Assembly (NCBI GenBank): GCA_964464895.1
Contig: CAYXGY010000007.1
Location: 18,531-82,530 of the forward strand
Origin: Helicobacter_D sp964464895
GTDB taxonomy: Bacteria; Campylobacterota; Campylobacteria; Campylobacterales; Helicobacteraceae
DNA length: 64,000 nucleotides
Reading direction: 5' to 3'
The translations under genes and the position numbers were made by a program. A model generated the notes under the pieces. That model did no database searches, was not told the origin of the DNA, and worked only from the letters and a program-made list of their open reading frames with translations. This document shows, one piece after another, positions 34,404-43,582 of the stretch (its first letter is position 1; the number at the start of each line of letters is the position of its first letter).

Positions 34404-36485
34404 ATGGCAAGAAAAACCCCCTTAAATAAAATTAGAAATATTGGTATTGCTGCACATATTGATGCAGGTAAAACAACGACTTCGGAAAGAATCTTATTTT
34501 ATACAGGTGTAAGTCATAAGATTGGTGAAGTGCATGACGGCGCAGCAACAATGGACTGGATGGAGCAAGAAAGAGAACGAGGAATCACGATTACTTCCGC
34601 AGCAACCACTTGTTTTTGGAAAGATTATCAAGTCAACTTAATTGACACTCCCGGACACGTGGATTTTACGATTGAAGTAGAACGTTCTATGCGCGTTCTT
34701 GATGGCGCGGTTGCGGTATTCTGTTCAGTAGGTGGAGTGCAACCTCAAAGTGAAACTGTTTGGCGTCAAGCAAACAAATATGGTGTGCCTAGAATCGTGT
34801 TTGTCAATAAAATGGATAGAATTGGCGCAAACTTCTATAATGTAGAATCTCAAATTGCCACAAGGTTAAAGGCTAAGCCCGTGCCACTCGTGATTCCGAT
34901 TGGTGCAGAAGATAATTTCAAAGGGGTTGTAGATTTAATTATGATGAAAGCGATTGTTTGGAATGACGAATCTATGGGGGCAAAGTATGATATTGAAGAC
35001 ATTCCAGCAGAATTAGTAGAAAAAGCGGAAGAATATCGTGAAAAATTACTAGAATCTGTGGCAGAACAAGACGAAGCAACAATGGAAAAGTACTTAGGCG
35101 GAGAGACATTAAGCATTGAGGAAATTAAAGCAGGAATCAAAAAGGGTTGTCTTGCAATGGAAATTATCCCTATGCTTTGTGGTTCAAGCTTTAAAAACAA
35201 AGGAGTGCAAACCCTACTTGATGCCGTAGTAGAATATCTACCAGCTCCAACAGAAGTTGCGGATATTCGTGGAGTAGACCCAAGAGACGAGGAAAAAGAG
35301 GTATTTGTCAAATCAACTGATAATGGTGAGTTTGCAGGCTTGGCATTTAAGATTATGACAGACCCATTTGTAGGACAATTAACTTTCGTACGTGTTTATC
35401 GCGGTAGTTTGGAATCAGGAAGTTATGTTCTTAACTCCACTAAAGGCAAAAAAGAACGTGTAGGAAGATTACTCAAAATGCACTCTAACAAACGTGAAGA
35501 CATTAAAGAAGTCTATGCGGGTGAAATTTGTGCATTTGTGGGCTTGAAAGAAACTCTCACAGGGGATACGCTTTGTTCAGAAAAAGAGCCTGTTGTCTTA
35601 GAGAGAATGGAATTCCCAGACCCTGTTATTTCTATTGCTGTTGAGCCAAAAACTAAAGCAGACCAAGAAAAAATGGCTTTAGCTCTTGCAAAACTTGCTG
35701 AAGAAGACCCAAGCTTCAGAGTGCATACAGATGAAGAATCAGGACAAACTATTATCTCTGGTATGGGTGAATTGCACCTAGAAATTATTGTAGATAGATT
35801 GAAGAGGGAATTTAAAGTAGAGGCGGAAGTTGGACAACCTCAAGTTGCTTTCCGCGAAACCATTCGTCAGAGTGTGGAGCAAGAATGCAAGTATGCAAAA
35901 CAATCTGGTGGGCGCGGACAATATGGACACGTCTTTATCAAGCTTGAGCCTCAAGAGCCGGGCAAAGGTTATGAATTTGTCAATAATATTAGCGGGGGTG
36001 TGATTCCTAAAGAATATATCCCAGCCGTTGATAAAGGGATTCAAGAAGCAATGCAAAATGGTGTTTTAGCAGGTTATCCTGTGGTAGATTTCAAAGTTAC
36101 ATTGTTTGATGGTAGTTATCACGATGTGGATTCTTCTGAAATGGCGTTTAAAATCGCGGGTTCTATGGCATTTAAAGACGCTTGTCGCAAGGCAGGAGCT
36201 GTTTTATTAGAGCCAATGATGAAAGTAGAAGTAGAAGTGCCTGAAGAATATATGGGTGATGTGATTGGAGATTTGAATCGCAGACGAGGACAAATCAATT
36301 CTATGGACGATAGAATGGGCTTGAAGATTGTGAATGCGTTTGTGCCATTGGCTGAAATGTTTGGTTATTCTACGGATTTGCGTTCGGCAACTCAAGGACG
36401 TGGAACTTATACAATGGAATTTGACCACTATGGAGAAGTTCCAAGCAATATCTCTAAAGAAATTATGGAGAAAAGAAACGGCTAA
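34404..36485 (+). CDS. fusA: Translation elongation factor G
   Basis: 693 residues. Ribosomal translocase GTPase: G1 AHIDAGKTTTSERILF, G2/G3 RGITITSAATT and DTPGHVDFTIEVER, G4 NKMDR, then domains II to V (SGGRGQYGHVFIKLEPQEPG; RRGQINSMDDRMGLKIVNAF). AAGGAT lies before the ATG. Last gene of the plus-strand translation block; it converges with galE. Confidence 0.99.
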   Translation: MARKTPLNKIRNIGIAAHIDAGKTTTSERILFYTGVSHKIGEVHDGAATMDWMEQERERGITITSAATTCFWKDYQVNLIDTPGHVDFTIEVERSMRVLDGAVAVFCSVGGVQPQSETVWRQANKYGVPRIVFVNKMDRIGANFYNVESQIATRLKAKPVPLVIPIGAEDNFKGVVDLIMMKAIVWNDESMGAKYDIEDIPAELVEKAEEYREKLLESVAEQDEATMEKYLGGETLSIEEIKAGIKKGCLAMEIIPMLCGSSFKNKGVQTLLDAVVEYLPAPTEVADIRGVDPRDEEKEVFVKSTDNGEFAGLAFKIMTDPFVGQLTFVRVYRGSLESGSYVLNSTKGKKERVGRLLKMHSNKREDIKEVYAGEICAFVGLKETLTGDTLCSEKEPVVLERMEFPDPVISIAVEPKTKADQEKMALALAKLAEEDPSFRVHTDEESGQTIISGMGELHLEIIVDRLKREFKVEAEVGQPQVAFRETIRQSVEQECKYAKQSGGRGQYGHVFIKLEPQEPGKGYEFVNNISGGVIPKEYIPAVDKGIQEAMQNGVLAGYPVVDFKVTLFDGSYHDVDSSEMAFKIAGSMAFKDACRKAGAVLLEPMMKVEVEVPEEYMGDVIGDLNRRRGQINSMDDRMGLKIVNAFVPLAEMFGYSTDLRSATQGRGTYTMEFDHYGEVPSNISKEIMEKRNG

Positions 36486-36540
36486 TGCCACTTTTCTTTT
36501 CGCCTTTCTAGTTACTGCAAATTTTTAATTATTTTTTCAA

Positions 36541-36576
36541 ACTGCTTAGTTAGTCAAACTTAGAAAGAGAAGCAGT
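36541..36576. terminator. Possible bidirectional terminator between fusA and galE
   Basis: ACTGCTT / AAGCAGT (7 bp) with a 22-nt loop in the gap between two converging genes. The long loop makes it weak. Confidence 0.3.
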
Positions 36577-36578
36577 CA

Positions 36579-37589
36579 TTATAATTTTTCTTCCCAAAGA
36601 TACGCACTTTTGCAAATAGTTTCTAGCTGATTAAATTGAGGTCTCCATTGTGTCTTACTTAAAATTTTGTGATTATCGCTCACAAGTATGCTAGGGTCTC
36701 CCTCGCGCCTACTTGCGGATTCTACAACAAAATCCTTTCCACTGACTTTTTTAACGCACTCAATGACTTCTTTGACGCTGAATCCCTTACCATAGCCTAC
36801 ATTGTAAATCTCTGAAGTTTGCGATTCTAAAAGTGCTCTTAAAGACCAAAAATGCGCACTTGCTAAATCGTCAATATGGATATAATCTCGAATGCAAGTG
36901 CCATCGTGAGTTTCGTAATCACATCCAAAAATCTGCATTTTTACTCGCTTGTTTGTCGCACATTCACAGGCAACTTTGATTAAATGCGTAGCATTTTTTG
37001 TCCTCTGTCCCAAAAAACCTTGTTTGTCCATTAATGCTCCCGCGACATTAAAGTATCGTAGAATCACGCTTTTGAAGTTTGGATTCGCCCTCCTTAAGGA
37101 ATGCAAAATTTTCTCAATCATTAGTTTGGATTCTCCATAGGGATTGATTGGATTAGGCATAGCGCATTCTTGAATCGGAGTGTGTTCCTTTGGCTCGCCA
37201 TAGACTGCGGCTGTGGAGCTAAAAAGGAATTGATTGATGTTAAGTTTTTGTGCAATCTGTAAGAGATTCGTAGTATTTGCGACATTGTTTTGAAAGTATT
37301 TCAAAGGATTTTGCACAGATTCTTGCACGATGAGGCTTGCGGCAAAGTGAATGATTGCGTGATAGTTGTAGCGACTAAGTGCGTTTTCCAAGGTAATAGA
37401 ATCGCTCAAGTCGCCTTGCACAAATTCCACTCTGTTAGGAAAAGTATTGGAAAGAAATTCTACATTTTCTTTAAATCCACTGCATAAATTATCAAAAATA
37501 ACGATTCTGCACGGGCTGTTTTTTAAGAAATAATAAGCCGTATGTGAGCCGATATAGCCTGCTGCGCCTGTGAAAAAATAAGTTTCCAT
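36579..37589 (-). CDS. galE: UDP-glucose 4-epimerase
   Basis: 336 residues of the extended SDR family. NAD-binding TGAAGYIGSHTAYYFL at the start, catalytic Ser/Thr region LFSSTAAVYGEPKEH and YxxxK as NPYGESKLMIE, and substrate-side VILRYFNVAGA. Interconverts UDP-Glc and UDP-Gal for LPS and glycan synthesis; could also act on UDP-GlcNAc. It starts opposite glmS, sharing a spacer of about 146 bp. Confidence 0.94.
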   Translation of the reverse strand: METYFFTGAAGYIGSHTAYYFLKNSPCRIVIFDNLCSGFKENVEFLSNTFPNRVEFVQGDLSDSITLENALSRYNYHAIIHFAASLIVQESVQNPLKYFQNNVANTTNLLQIAQKLNINQFLFSSTAAVYGEPKEHTPIQECAMPNPINPYGESKLMIEKILHSLRRANPNFKSVILRYFNVAGALMDKQGFLGQRTKNATHLIKVACECATNKRVKMQIFGCDYETHDGTCIRDYIHIDDLASAHFWSLRALLESQTSEIYNVGYGKGFSVKEVIECVKKVSGKDFVVESASRREGDPSILVSDNHKILSKTQWRPQFNQLETICKSAYLWEEKL

Positions 37590-37735
37590 TTCTACTCCCT
37601 TGCATGGATTGCTTTATCAATGACAAGTTGATAATCCTTAAATTATTTTATCATAAAGTTAATATAAATTCAGTTTATTTATTATTTCTTTACATATTTT
37701 ATGCCACAATAAAGATTATTTATAGGAGCAAATCA

Positions 37736-39538
37736 ATGTGTGGAATTATCGGCTATATTGGCAATGATGAGAAAAAATCTATTTTATTGAATGGTTTAAA
37801 AGAATTAGAATATCGTGGTTATGATTCTGCTGGCATTTCGGTGTTGAGCCATAATGAGTTAAGCACATTTAAAGCAGTGGGAAAATTAGTCAATTTAGAG
37901 CGCAAATGCGAGGGATTCCACTCTAGTGGCTTTGGTTTGGGTATAGGGCATACGCGTTGGGCGACACACGGGAAACCAACTGAAGTAAATGCACACCCGC
38001 ATTTTGGGAAGTTTAGCAATGTCGTGCATAATGGAATCATTGAGAATTATCAAAGCATTAGGGAAACTTTACAAAAACGAGGGCGCACATTCATTTCTCA
38101 AACCGATACAGAAGTCATTGTGCATTTATTTGAATCACACTTAGAGGACACTCAAGACGCATTGGTGGCATTTAGGCGCACGATTTCAGAGCTAAAAGGT
38201 GCTTATGCGATTCTGCTCATCACACAAAAGTCTCCCCACACGATTTATTATGCGAAAAATGGCGCACCTTTGATTATTGGCAGAGGGGAGGACGCGTTAG
38301 GCAAAGAGGCGATTTATTTTGCTTCTTCTGACGCTCCGCTTATTGAGATTGCAAAGGAAGTGTGTTATTTAGAAGATGGTGCAATGGGGGCGATAGAGGC
38401 AGGAGGATTCCACACTCTGCCCAATCCAAAGCCTTTAAGTGGAGACAAACTCTCGGCACAGAAAGACGGCTTTACATTTTTTATGGAAAAGGAAATTTAC
38501 GAACAACACAAAGTCTTGCTAGAAACAATGATGGGACGCGTGAGTGAGGATTCCTTTAGCCTAGAGGAACTCAATGGATTGGATTTAGGCAGTGTGGAAT
38601 CTCTCACGCTTTGCGCTTGCGGCACGAGTTATCACGCAGCCATTGCGGGAAGCTATTTGCTAGAGAGGATAGCAAAACTCAAGACAAAAGTAGAAATTGC
38701 AAGTGAATTTCGTTATAGAGAGCCTATTTTGCATTCCAAAGAGCTTTTCATCGTGATTTCCCAAAGTGGCGAGACAGCAGACACTTTGGAAGCTTTGAAG
38801 CTAGCAAAAAAGAGTGGATTAAGGACACTTGGAATCTGTAATGTAGATAATAGCTCTATTGTGCGTGAGAGTGATTTTAATTTGCTCACGCGTGCGGGAA
38901 TTGAAAAGGGTGTTGCAAGCACCAAAGCTTTTGCTACGCAAGTAATGGTGCTTTGGATTCTGGCAAATTTCATTGCACAGAAGCTTGGAATCCTAAACAA
39001 AGAGAGCATTAAGCAAGAAACACAAACAATGCTGGAGGCAGTGCGCGCAACCAAAGTGGATAAAAAGACGCACGAACATATTAGGCGATTATCTAAGCGA
39101 TATTTGCACGGACATGGATTCTTCTTTATCGGGAGGAATATTTTTTATCCGCTAGCTCTTGAGGGTGCGTTGAAACTCAAGGAGATTAGTTATCTACACG
39201 CGGAGGGGTATCCAAGTGGAGAGATGAAGCACGGACCTATTGCTTTGGCAGATTTGAGATTGTTTTGTGTCGCACTAATGCCACAGAATCTTTTGTATGA
39301 CAAAATCAAGAGCAATGTGGAGGAATTGAGTGCACGTGATGCAATGATTTGTGCCTTGAGTGCCGAATATTATGAGGGTTGCGATGATTGGATAAGGATT
39401 CCGCAATATTCGCATTATATGGTGGAATTTTTTGCGATGATGGTAGTCTTGCAGATTTTCGCACTAGAAGTTGCCGTGCGATTAGGTAATAATGTGGATA
39501 TGCCAAGAAACTTAGCAAAGAGTGTAACGGTGGAGTGA
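37736..39538 (+). CDS. glmS: Glutamine-fructose-6-phosphate aminotransferase (isomerizing)
   Basis: 600 residues. It makes glucosamine-6-phosphate for peptidoglycan and LPS. The N-terminal glutaminase must begin with Cys after Met removal, and the ATG at 37736 (AGGAG eight bases upstream) gives MCGIIGYIGNDEKKS. The frame is open further upstream but that would bury the catalytic Cys. Other blocks: GHTRWATHGKPTEVNAHPH, first SIS domain CACGTSYHAAIAGSYL, second SIS domain GRNIFYPLALEGALKLKEIS, and the C-terminal NVDMPRNLAKSVTVE. No glmS riboswitch is evident in the leader. Confidence 0.98.
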   Translation: MCGIIGYIGNDEKKSILLNGLKELEYRGYDSAGISVLSHNELSTFKAVGKLVNLERKCEGFHSSGFGLGIGHTRWATHGKPTEVNAHPHFGKFSNVVHNGIIENYQSIRETLQKRGRTFISQTDTEVIVHLFESHLEDTQDALVAFRRTISELKGAYAILLITQKSPHTIYYAKNGAPLIIGRGEDALGKEAIYFASSDAPLIEIAKEVCYLEDGAMGAIEAGGFHTLPNPKPLSGDKLSAQKDGFTFFMEKEIYEQHKVLLETMMGRVSEDSFSLEELNGLDLGSVESLTLCACGTSYHAAIAGSYLLERIAKLKTKVEIASEFRYREPILHSKELFIVISQSGETADTLEALKLAKKSGLRTLGICNVDNSSIVRESDFNLLTRAGIEKGVASTKAFATQVMVLWILANFIAQKLGILNKESIKQETQTMLEAVRATKVDKKTHEHIRRLSKRYLHGHGFFFIGRNIFYPLALEGALKLKEISYLHAEGYPSGEMKHGPIALADLRLFCVALMPQNLLYDKIKSNVEELSARDAMICALSAEYYEGCDDWIRIPQYSHYMVEFFAMMVVLQIFALEVAVRLGNNVDMPRNLAKSVTVE

Positions 39539-39551
39539 AAGGGTTGGTAAA

Positions 39552-39621
39552 TCACCATAGCGTCACGAGCAAAGCAAAGCAATCCATAGCACAGAATCAG
39601 TGCGGTATCTCGCAATGGTGA
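39552..39621. repeat. 70-bp element with terminal inverted repeats, between glmS and a pyruvyltransferase gene
   Basis: Ends TCACCATAGCG (39552-39562) and CGCAATGGTGA (39611-39621) are inverted repeats with one mismatch. Inside is GCAAAGCAAAGCAATCCATA, related to the other dispersed repeats. It lies between two converging genes and covers the last codons of the pyruvyltransferase gene. MITE-like or a bidirectional terminator. Confidence 0.6.
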
Positions 39622-40568
39622 AATAGTGATGCTTTGAACCAAAATTTCTTGAAATATGATGGGGGAAGATATGGGAAAGCGGAGATGAGATTCTTTTTGA
39701 TTTGCAAGACTTTATCTTGTGGAATTTGATAATGTTCGTAAATGAAATTGGGCATTGTTTTGTGTCGCTTTAAAACCTCTTCCAACCCTTCTTGTGTTTG
39801 AATATCAAAGACAAAAGGAGAAATATTATAAACAGAATAGTAATCTAAAAATTTATAATTTGTGGTTTCTGCTAAATGCTTACTTGCTTTGATTCTAAGA
39901 TTTGGAATCCCTAATCCATCGGCAAGAATTAGTCCATGCATTGCTGATGATAAGACAGTTTTGCATTCACTGATTCGTACAAGAGATTCCATACAAGGAG
40001 CTTGAACATCAATTAAAATACTATTGGGAATCGCCTCTAAAATTCTTTTGAAGTTTTCTTGTTTTTTCTCTATATAATGCGGAATGATTCCAACATCGTA
40101 TCTTGGCTGGAAGCTTTTTTGAATGAGGAGGTTTGCAAGCAGTCCGGGATCTCCCAAAGCAACCTCTAGTGGTTTTCCCAAAATATTTTCTAATCTTTGT
40201 TTGGATAGTTTACCACGAAGTGCATAGATTTCTACTTCACGCGTAAAATATTCTTTGGGTTTTGGAGGCACAAGGATTCCACTACCCCAAATGCGCAGTG
40301 GAATATCAGAAGTAATGGGTGTCGGGGTTTCTTGGATAAAGTTTTGTAAAATACTTCCTATGAAGCAGGCTTTGTTTTGCGTGAAATCATCACAATATGT
40401 AGGTTTAAGATGAAAGATTCTTTGGCATAATTCTAGGTTTAACATATCCCCTAGATTATAGACATTTTTATAGTAATATAGAGTGAGTGGATTCTGCCCC
40501 CCCCCCCTATTATAGAATTTAGATAGTTTTGCATTGGTATCCTTTGGTCGAAATGAAGTGGAGAACAC
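39597..40568 (-). CDS. Polysaccharide pyruvyl transferase family protein, phase-ON at a G11 tract
   Basis: 323 residues of the PF04230-type family that adds pyruvyl or works in surface polysaccharide synthesis. Core blocks: LTLYYYKNVYNLGDMLNLEL, IWGSGILVPPK, EVALGDPGLLANLL and VLSSAMHGLILADGLGIPN. A run of eleven G (plus-strand C 40497-40507) lies 22 codons after the GTG start and is in frame (FYNRGGGQNP), so the gene is ON. Without it the frame would break near the start. The start has only a weak ribosome-binding site. The last residues (HHCEIPH) come from the 39552-39621 repeat. Acceptor unknown. Confidence 0.82.
   Translation of the reverse strand: MFSTSFRPKDTNAKLSKFYNRGGGQNPLTLYYYKNVYNLGDMLNLELCQRIFHLKPTYCDDFTQNKACFIGSILQNFIQETPTPITSDIPLRIWGSGILVPPKPKEYFTREVEIYALRGKLSKQRLENILGKPLEVALGDPGLLANLLIQKSFQPRYDVGIIPHYIEKKQENFKRILEAIPNSILIDVQAPCMESLVRISECKTVLSSAMHGLILADGLGIPNLRIKASKHLAETTNYKFLDYYSVYNISPFVFDIQTQEGLEEVLKRHKTMPNFIYEHYQIPQDKVLQIKKNLISAFPYLPPSYFKKFWFKASLFHHCEIPH
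40497..40507. repeat. Poly-G contingency tract (G11 on minus strand), gene ON
   Basis: Eleven C on the plus strand near the 5' end of the pyruvyltransferase gene. In frame at 11; 8 or 14 would also be. Confidence 0.88.
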
Positions 40569-40572
40569 AATT

Positions 40573-40797
40573 TTAGATTCTTTTCATCTCATATTCAATC
40601 TTTTGTTCTCCAAGTGCATTGGGAATTTTATCAAATTTCGTCTCATTTTCTACCTCAAAATACACCGCAATTCCACAATCGCTTGAAAATTCACGTGGTG
40701 TTGGCACGAGTTTGACATTGACTTGCAAGTCTTTCAATATCGCCTCACTCTCAAATGCGCTAGAAGTCGTAAATACAAGGATATAACCCTTTATCAT
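40573..40797 (-). CDS. DUF3343 (putative Se/S carrier-like) protein
   Basis: 74 residues, YILVFTTSSAFESEAILKDL then VKLVPTPREFSSDCGIAVYFEV, matching the DUF3343 family often found beside selenium genes. The conserved Cys is in SSDCGIAV. Its start overlaps the end of the cysteine desulfurase gene by one base. Likely a small carrier for sulfur or selenium; function by context. Confidence 0.8.
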   Translation of the reverse strand: MIKGYILVFTTSSAFESEAILKDLQVNVKLVPTPREFSSDCGIAVYFEVENETKFDKIPNALGEQKIEYEMKRI

Positions 40798-41978
40798 TAG
40801 GAATCTCTTGTTGCGATTTTATGGAGTGCTTTAATGACAAATTCTATTTCCGCACTCGTATTAAACACGCCCGGACTTAAACGAATCGTGCCTCCCCTTC
40901 CAAAACTCCCTAGACTTTTATGGCTTGAGGGTGAGCAGTGCAAACCTACGCGCACGCAGATTCCAAATTCTCTATCCAATATCTCTCCCACGCTTGAAAG
41001 CGTTTGGTTTAACACATCAATAGATAATGTCCCGCCACTGCGCCCTTGCGTGTGATAAACCTTGAGATTTGGGATTCCGCTCAATCCCTCTAGCAGTTGT
41101 TGGCGCAATGATAATTCGTGTGCGCAAATCTTCGCAATCCCTTGTGTCTTAATCCATTCTAAACCCGCTTTTAAGCCCGCAATTCCGTGCATATTGGGCG
41201 TGCCACTCTCAAACCTATCGGGCAGAAAACTAGGCTGAATCTCTGTCTCACTCAAGCTTCCTGTACCGCCAAAAACAAGAGGCGCAATTCTTTGTATATC
41301 AAAACTATCCGCAATGACTAATGCCCCCACTCCCATTGGTGAAAGCAAGCCTTTGTGCGCACTTAGAGCGAGAAAATCTACTTGTTGCATTACGCAATCC
41401 ATTTCTACACAGCCGACACTTTGTGCGCCATCTAGCAAGAAAGCGACTTGATGCGCCCTTGCAAGTGTGCTTAAAGATTCTAAGGGAATCATTGCCCCGC
41501 TGACATTATTGATATGCGCACACGCTAGAAGTTTCGCACCCTTTAGCATTTCTTTCGTAGCTACTAAGTCAAGCGTGTGTGTGGGGCTACAAGGAATCTC
41601 TCTTATCTCTAGCCCCAAACGCTCCTTTAACGCATTGAGTGGGCGTTTAATCGCATTGTGTTCCATTTGTGTAACGACTACAATGTCTTTTTTTTTCAAG
41701 AATCCTTGCAAAAGCGTGTTAATCGCCATTGTGGCATTGAGTGTAAAAAGGACGCGTTTGCAATCTTTTAAGCCTATTAATTCGGCGAGAGCCTTGCGCG
41801 TCTGATAGAGGATTCTACCGGATTCTATGGAGAGGGAGTGCCCGCTTCTCCCCGCACTTGCTCCGATATTTTCCAGAAACTTTACTACTGATTCTTTGAC
41901 GCCGGGAGCTTTAGGAAAGCTAGTTGTGGCATTATCCAAATAAATGTGTTTTTTAAGGTTTTGGGTTAGCGATTGCAT
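40797..41978 (-). CDS. Class V aminotransferase, cysteine desulfurase/selenocysteine lyase type
   Basis: 393 residues. PLP enzyme with start IYLDNATTSFPKAPGVKESV, PLP-phosphate site TLNATMAINTLL, Asp/Gln pair LLDGAQSVG, Schiff-base Lys in LSAHKGLLSPMG and catalytic Cys in RVGLHCSPSSHKSLG. The members closest in outline to this subgroup are found with selenium genes rather than with isc. It releases S or Se from (seleno)cysteine onto carrier proteins. In operon with DUF3343 and, 126 bp upstream, with the TusA-like gene and YedE; the gap contains a 52-nt hairpin element. Confidence 0.88.
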   Translation of the reverse strand: MQSLTQNLKKHIYLDNATTSFPKAPGVKESVVKFLENIGASAGRSGHSLSIESGRILYQTRKALAELIGLKDCKRVLFTLNATMAINTLLQGFLKKKDIVVVTQMEHNAIKRPLNALKERLGLEIREIPCSPTHTLDLVATKEMLKGAKLLACAHINNVSGAMIPLESLSTLARAHQVAFLLDGAQSVGCVEMDCVMQQVDFLALSAHKGLLSPMGVGALVIADSFDIQRIAPLVFGGTGSLSETEIQPSFLPDRFESGTPNMHGIAGLKAGLEWIKTQGIAKICAHELSLRQQLLEGLSGIPNLKVYHTQGRSGGTLSIDVLNQTLSSVGEILDREFGICVRVGLHCSPSSHKSLGSFGRGGTIRLSPGVFNTSAEIEFVIKALHKIATRDS

Positions 41979-42037
41979 TTTTGGGATTCCTTGTAGATTC
42001 TATTGGGATTAAGATAAGCAAAGATGACGCCAATCTT

Positions 42038-42089
42038 GAATCTTGCTTATTGTTATTGTAAGTTTTACAATGACGAAATAGCAAGATTC
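42038..42089. repeat. 52-nt nested hairpin in the selenium operon
   Basis: Outer perfect stem GAATCTTGCT / AGCAAGATTC (42038-42047, 42080-42089), and inner stem ATTGTAA-GTT-TTACAAT (42055-42071) joined by partly paired sequence with two G-U pairs on the plus strand. Its minus strand contains CGTCATTG, like the dispersed repeat family. It separates the TusA-like gene from the cysteine desulfurase gene and could be a terminator or mRNA processing point. Confidence 0.55.
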
Positions 42090-42104
42090 TGTATTTGGGA
42101 GGCT

Positions 42105-42317
42105 TTAAGATTTCTTTAAGATAAATTCCAAATCCTCATCATTTTGTGTTTCACTGAGCACACTATATCCACTATTTTTAGCGAGGCGGCGAATGTTATC
42201 ACTACTCGCACCACAGCTACAAAGCACCTTGATTTCACTTTCTCCTCTATCCAAAAGAGGCTTTAAGTTTAACACAGGTTCGGGGCAACTAAGCCCACGC
42301 ACATCAAGTTCTACCAT
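42105..42317 (-). CDS. TusA/YedF-like sulfurtransferase (FdhU type)
   Basis: 70 residues: VELDVRGLSCPEPVLNLKPL with the sulfur- or selenium-carrying Cys in the CPxP motif, then VLCSCGASSDNIRRLAK. It lies 10 bp after yedE. In C. jejuni the equivalent pair (FdhT, FdhU) is needed for selenium-dependent formate dehydrogenase, so a selenium-supply role is likely here. Confidence 0.85.
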   Translation of the reverse strand: MVELDVRGLSCPEPVLNLKPLLDRGESEIKVLCSCGASSDNIRRLAKNSGYSVLSETQNDEDLEFILKKS

Positions 42318-42327
42318 TCCTTACTCC

Positions 42328-43386
42328 TTATCGTTTTTCTCTTGCAAAGACTGCAATAAGCAAGCAGAAAATAAAGCCTGCTAAGACTGCCATAGGCGCA
42401 TTTGCTCCGATTCCAGCAGGAGAGCTAGCAAGTCCGAAGTTATGCGCAAATGCTGCACCCACAAGAAGCCCAAGCACGAATACCGCCGCGTCCCCATCTC
42501 CCTCGCCACTAAGGATAATTTGTCTTCCCGGACAACCTCCCGCTAGAGTAAATGCGATTCCAGCTAAAGCCATACCCAAGAAGTTCCAAAACGTGTCGTT
42601 ATGTGCAATGGGCTGCCCACTAAATCCGGGATTAAAGAATCCTAATGCAAGATTTGTGATAAATCCAGCAACCACTAAGGAGATGACGCCTTGCAAAATA
42701 TGTGTGTCGCGCGTTAAAATCGTATCACGCACGGCAGCAATCATACAAAAACGACTTTTTTGGAAGATGACACCCAAAAACAATCCAGCAACAAGCGAAA
42801 TGATTAAAGGCGCGTGCATTGAGCCCGGACCTTTGGTAGAAAATTTAATCGGAGTATTTTCCCCTGTAAGCCCCCAAAAGAGAAGCCCAAGCAACCCTAA
42901 TGCAAAGAGTGGAAACACAAGCCCTACAATCTTGCTAGCAGGGCGATTGCGTCCGAGTGAGAATCCACGTTTGAGGAAAAAGATTCCAATGAGGATTCCA
43001 AAGATTAATCCAAACACACCTGCAATCGCAGTCCAATCTCCCGCACTAAGTCTTAGCCACATTCTCCAAGGGCAACCCAAAAAGACTAATGCGCCAATCA
43101 TCGCGAAGATTCCAAGCATAAATCGCACAATCGGTGCGCTTCCTGCGCGTGGGCGAAATTCTCTAAAGATTAAAGACGCAAGCAATGCACCTAAAATCAA
43201 TCCAATTACTTCAGGGCGAATGTATTGCACAATGCCCGCTTGATGTAGATTTAGTGCCCCTGCAATGTCGCGCGTAAAGCACGCTGCACACATACCCATA
43301 TTGCCCGGATTCCCTAAAGACACCAAAATAGGTGCGAGAACTCCAAGCGCAATTCCTGCAAAAATAGGCCAAATTGCCAATTTCAT
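42328..43386 (-). CDS. yedE: YedE-family selenium transporter (FdhT type)
   Basis: 352 residues with about ten membrane helices. Two repeated halves carry Cys motifs FLGCPWRMWLRLSAGD and LAGGCPGRQIILSGEGDGDA, the pattern of YeeE/YedE thiosulfate- or selenium-related transporters. First gene of the minus-strand group yedE-tusA-like-desulfurase-DUF3343. Probably brings in a reduced selenium compound; specificity is inferred from the neighbours. Confidence 0.87.
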   Translation of the reverse strand: MKLAIWPIFAGIALGVLAPILVSLGNPGNMGMCAACFTRDIAGALNLHQAGIVQYIRPEVIGLILGALLASLIFREFRPRAGSAPIVRFMLGIFAMIGALVFLGCPWRMWLRLSAGDWTAIAGVFGLIFGILIGIFFLKRGFSLGRNRPASKIVGLVFPLFALGLLGLLFWGLTGENTPIKFSTKGPGSMHAPLIISLVAGLFLGVIFQKSRFCMIAAVRDTILTRDTHILQGVISLVVAGFITNLALGFFNPGFSGQPIAHNDTFWNFLGMALAGIAFTLAGGCPGRQIILSGEGDGDAAVFVLGLLVGAAFAHNFGLASSPAGIGANAPMAVLAGFIFCLLIAVFAREKR

Positions 43387-43582
43387 AAAAAACTCCTAAA
43401 AGATTAAATGACAGCTAAAGAAAGTAGATAGAGAAGAGCTGTTTGCTTAATACTTAAGCCTACAAGATTAAATTATAGTAGAACTTTACTTAAAATTACA
43501 AATCATACAGGGGATATATTTGAATCTATCTAGCGGAAAGTTATATACTTTTAAGATTTTACAATCTAATGAAGGAGGTGGA

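Noticed and set aside
37604..37735. N-terminal extension of glmS
   Set aside because: It would bury the Cys that must be the first residue of the mature glutaminase; AGGAG points to the ATG at 37736.
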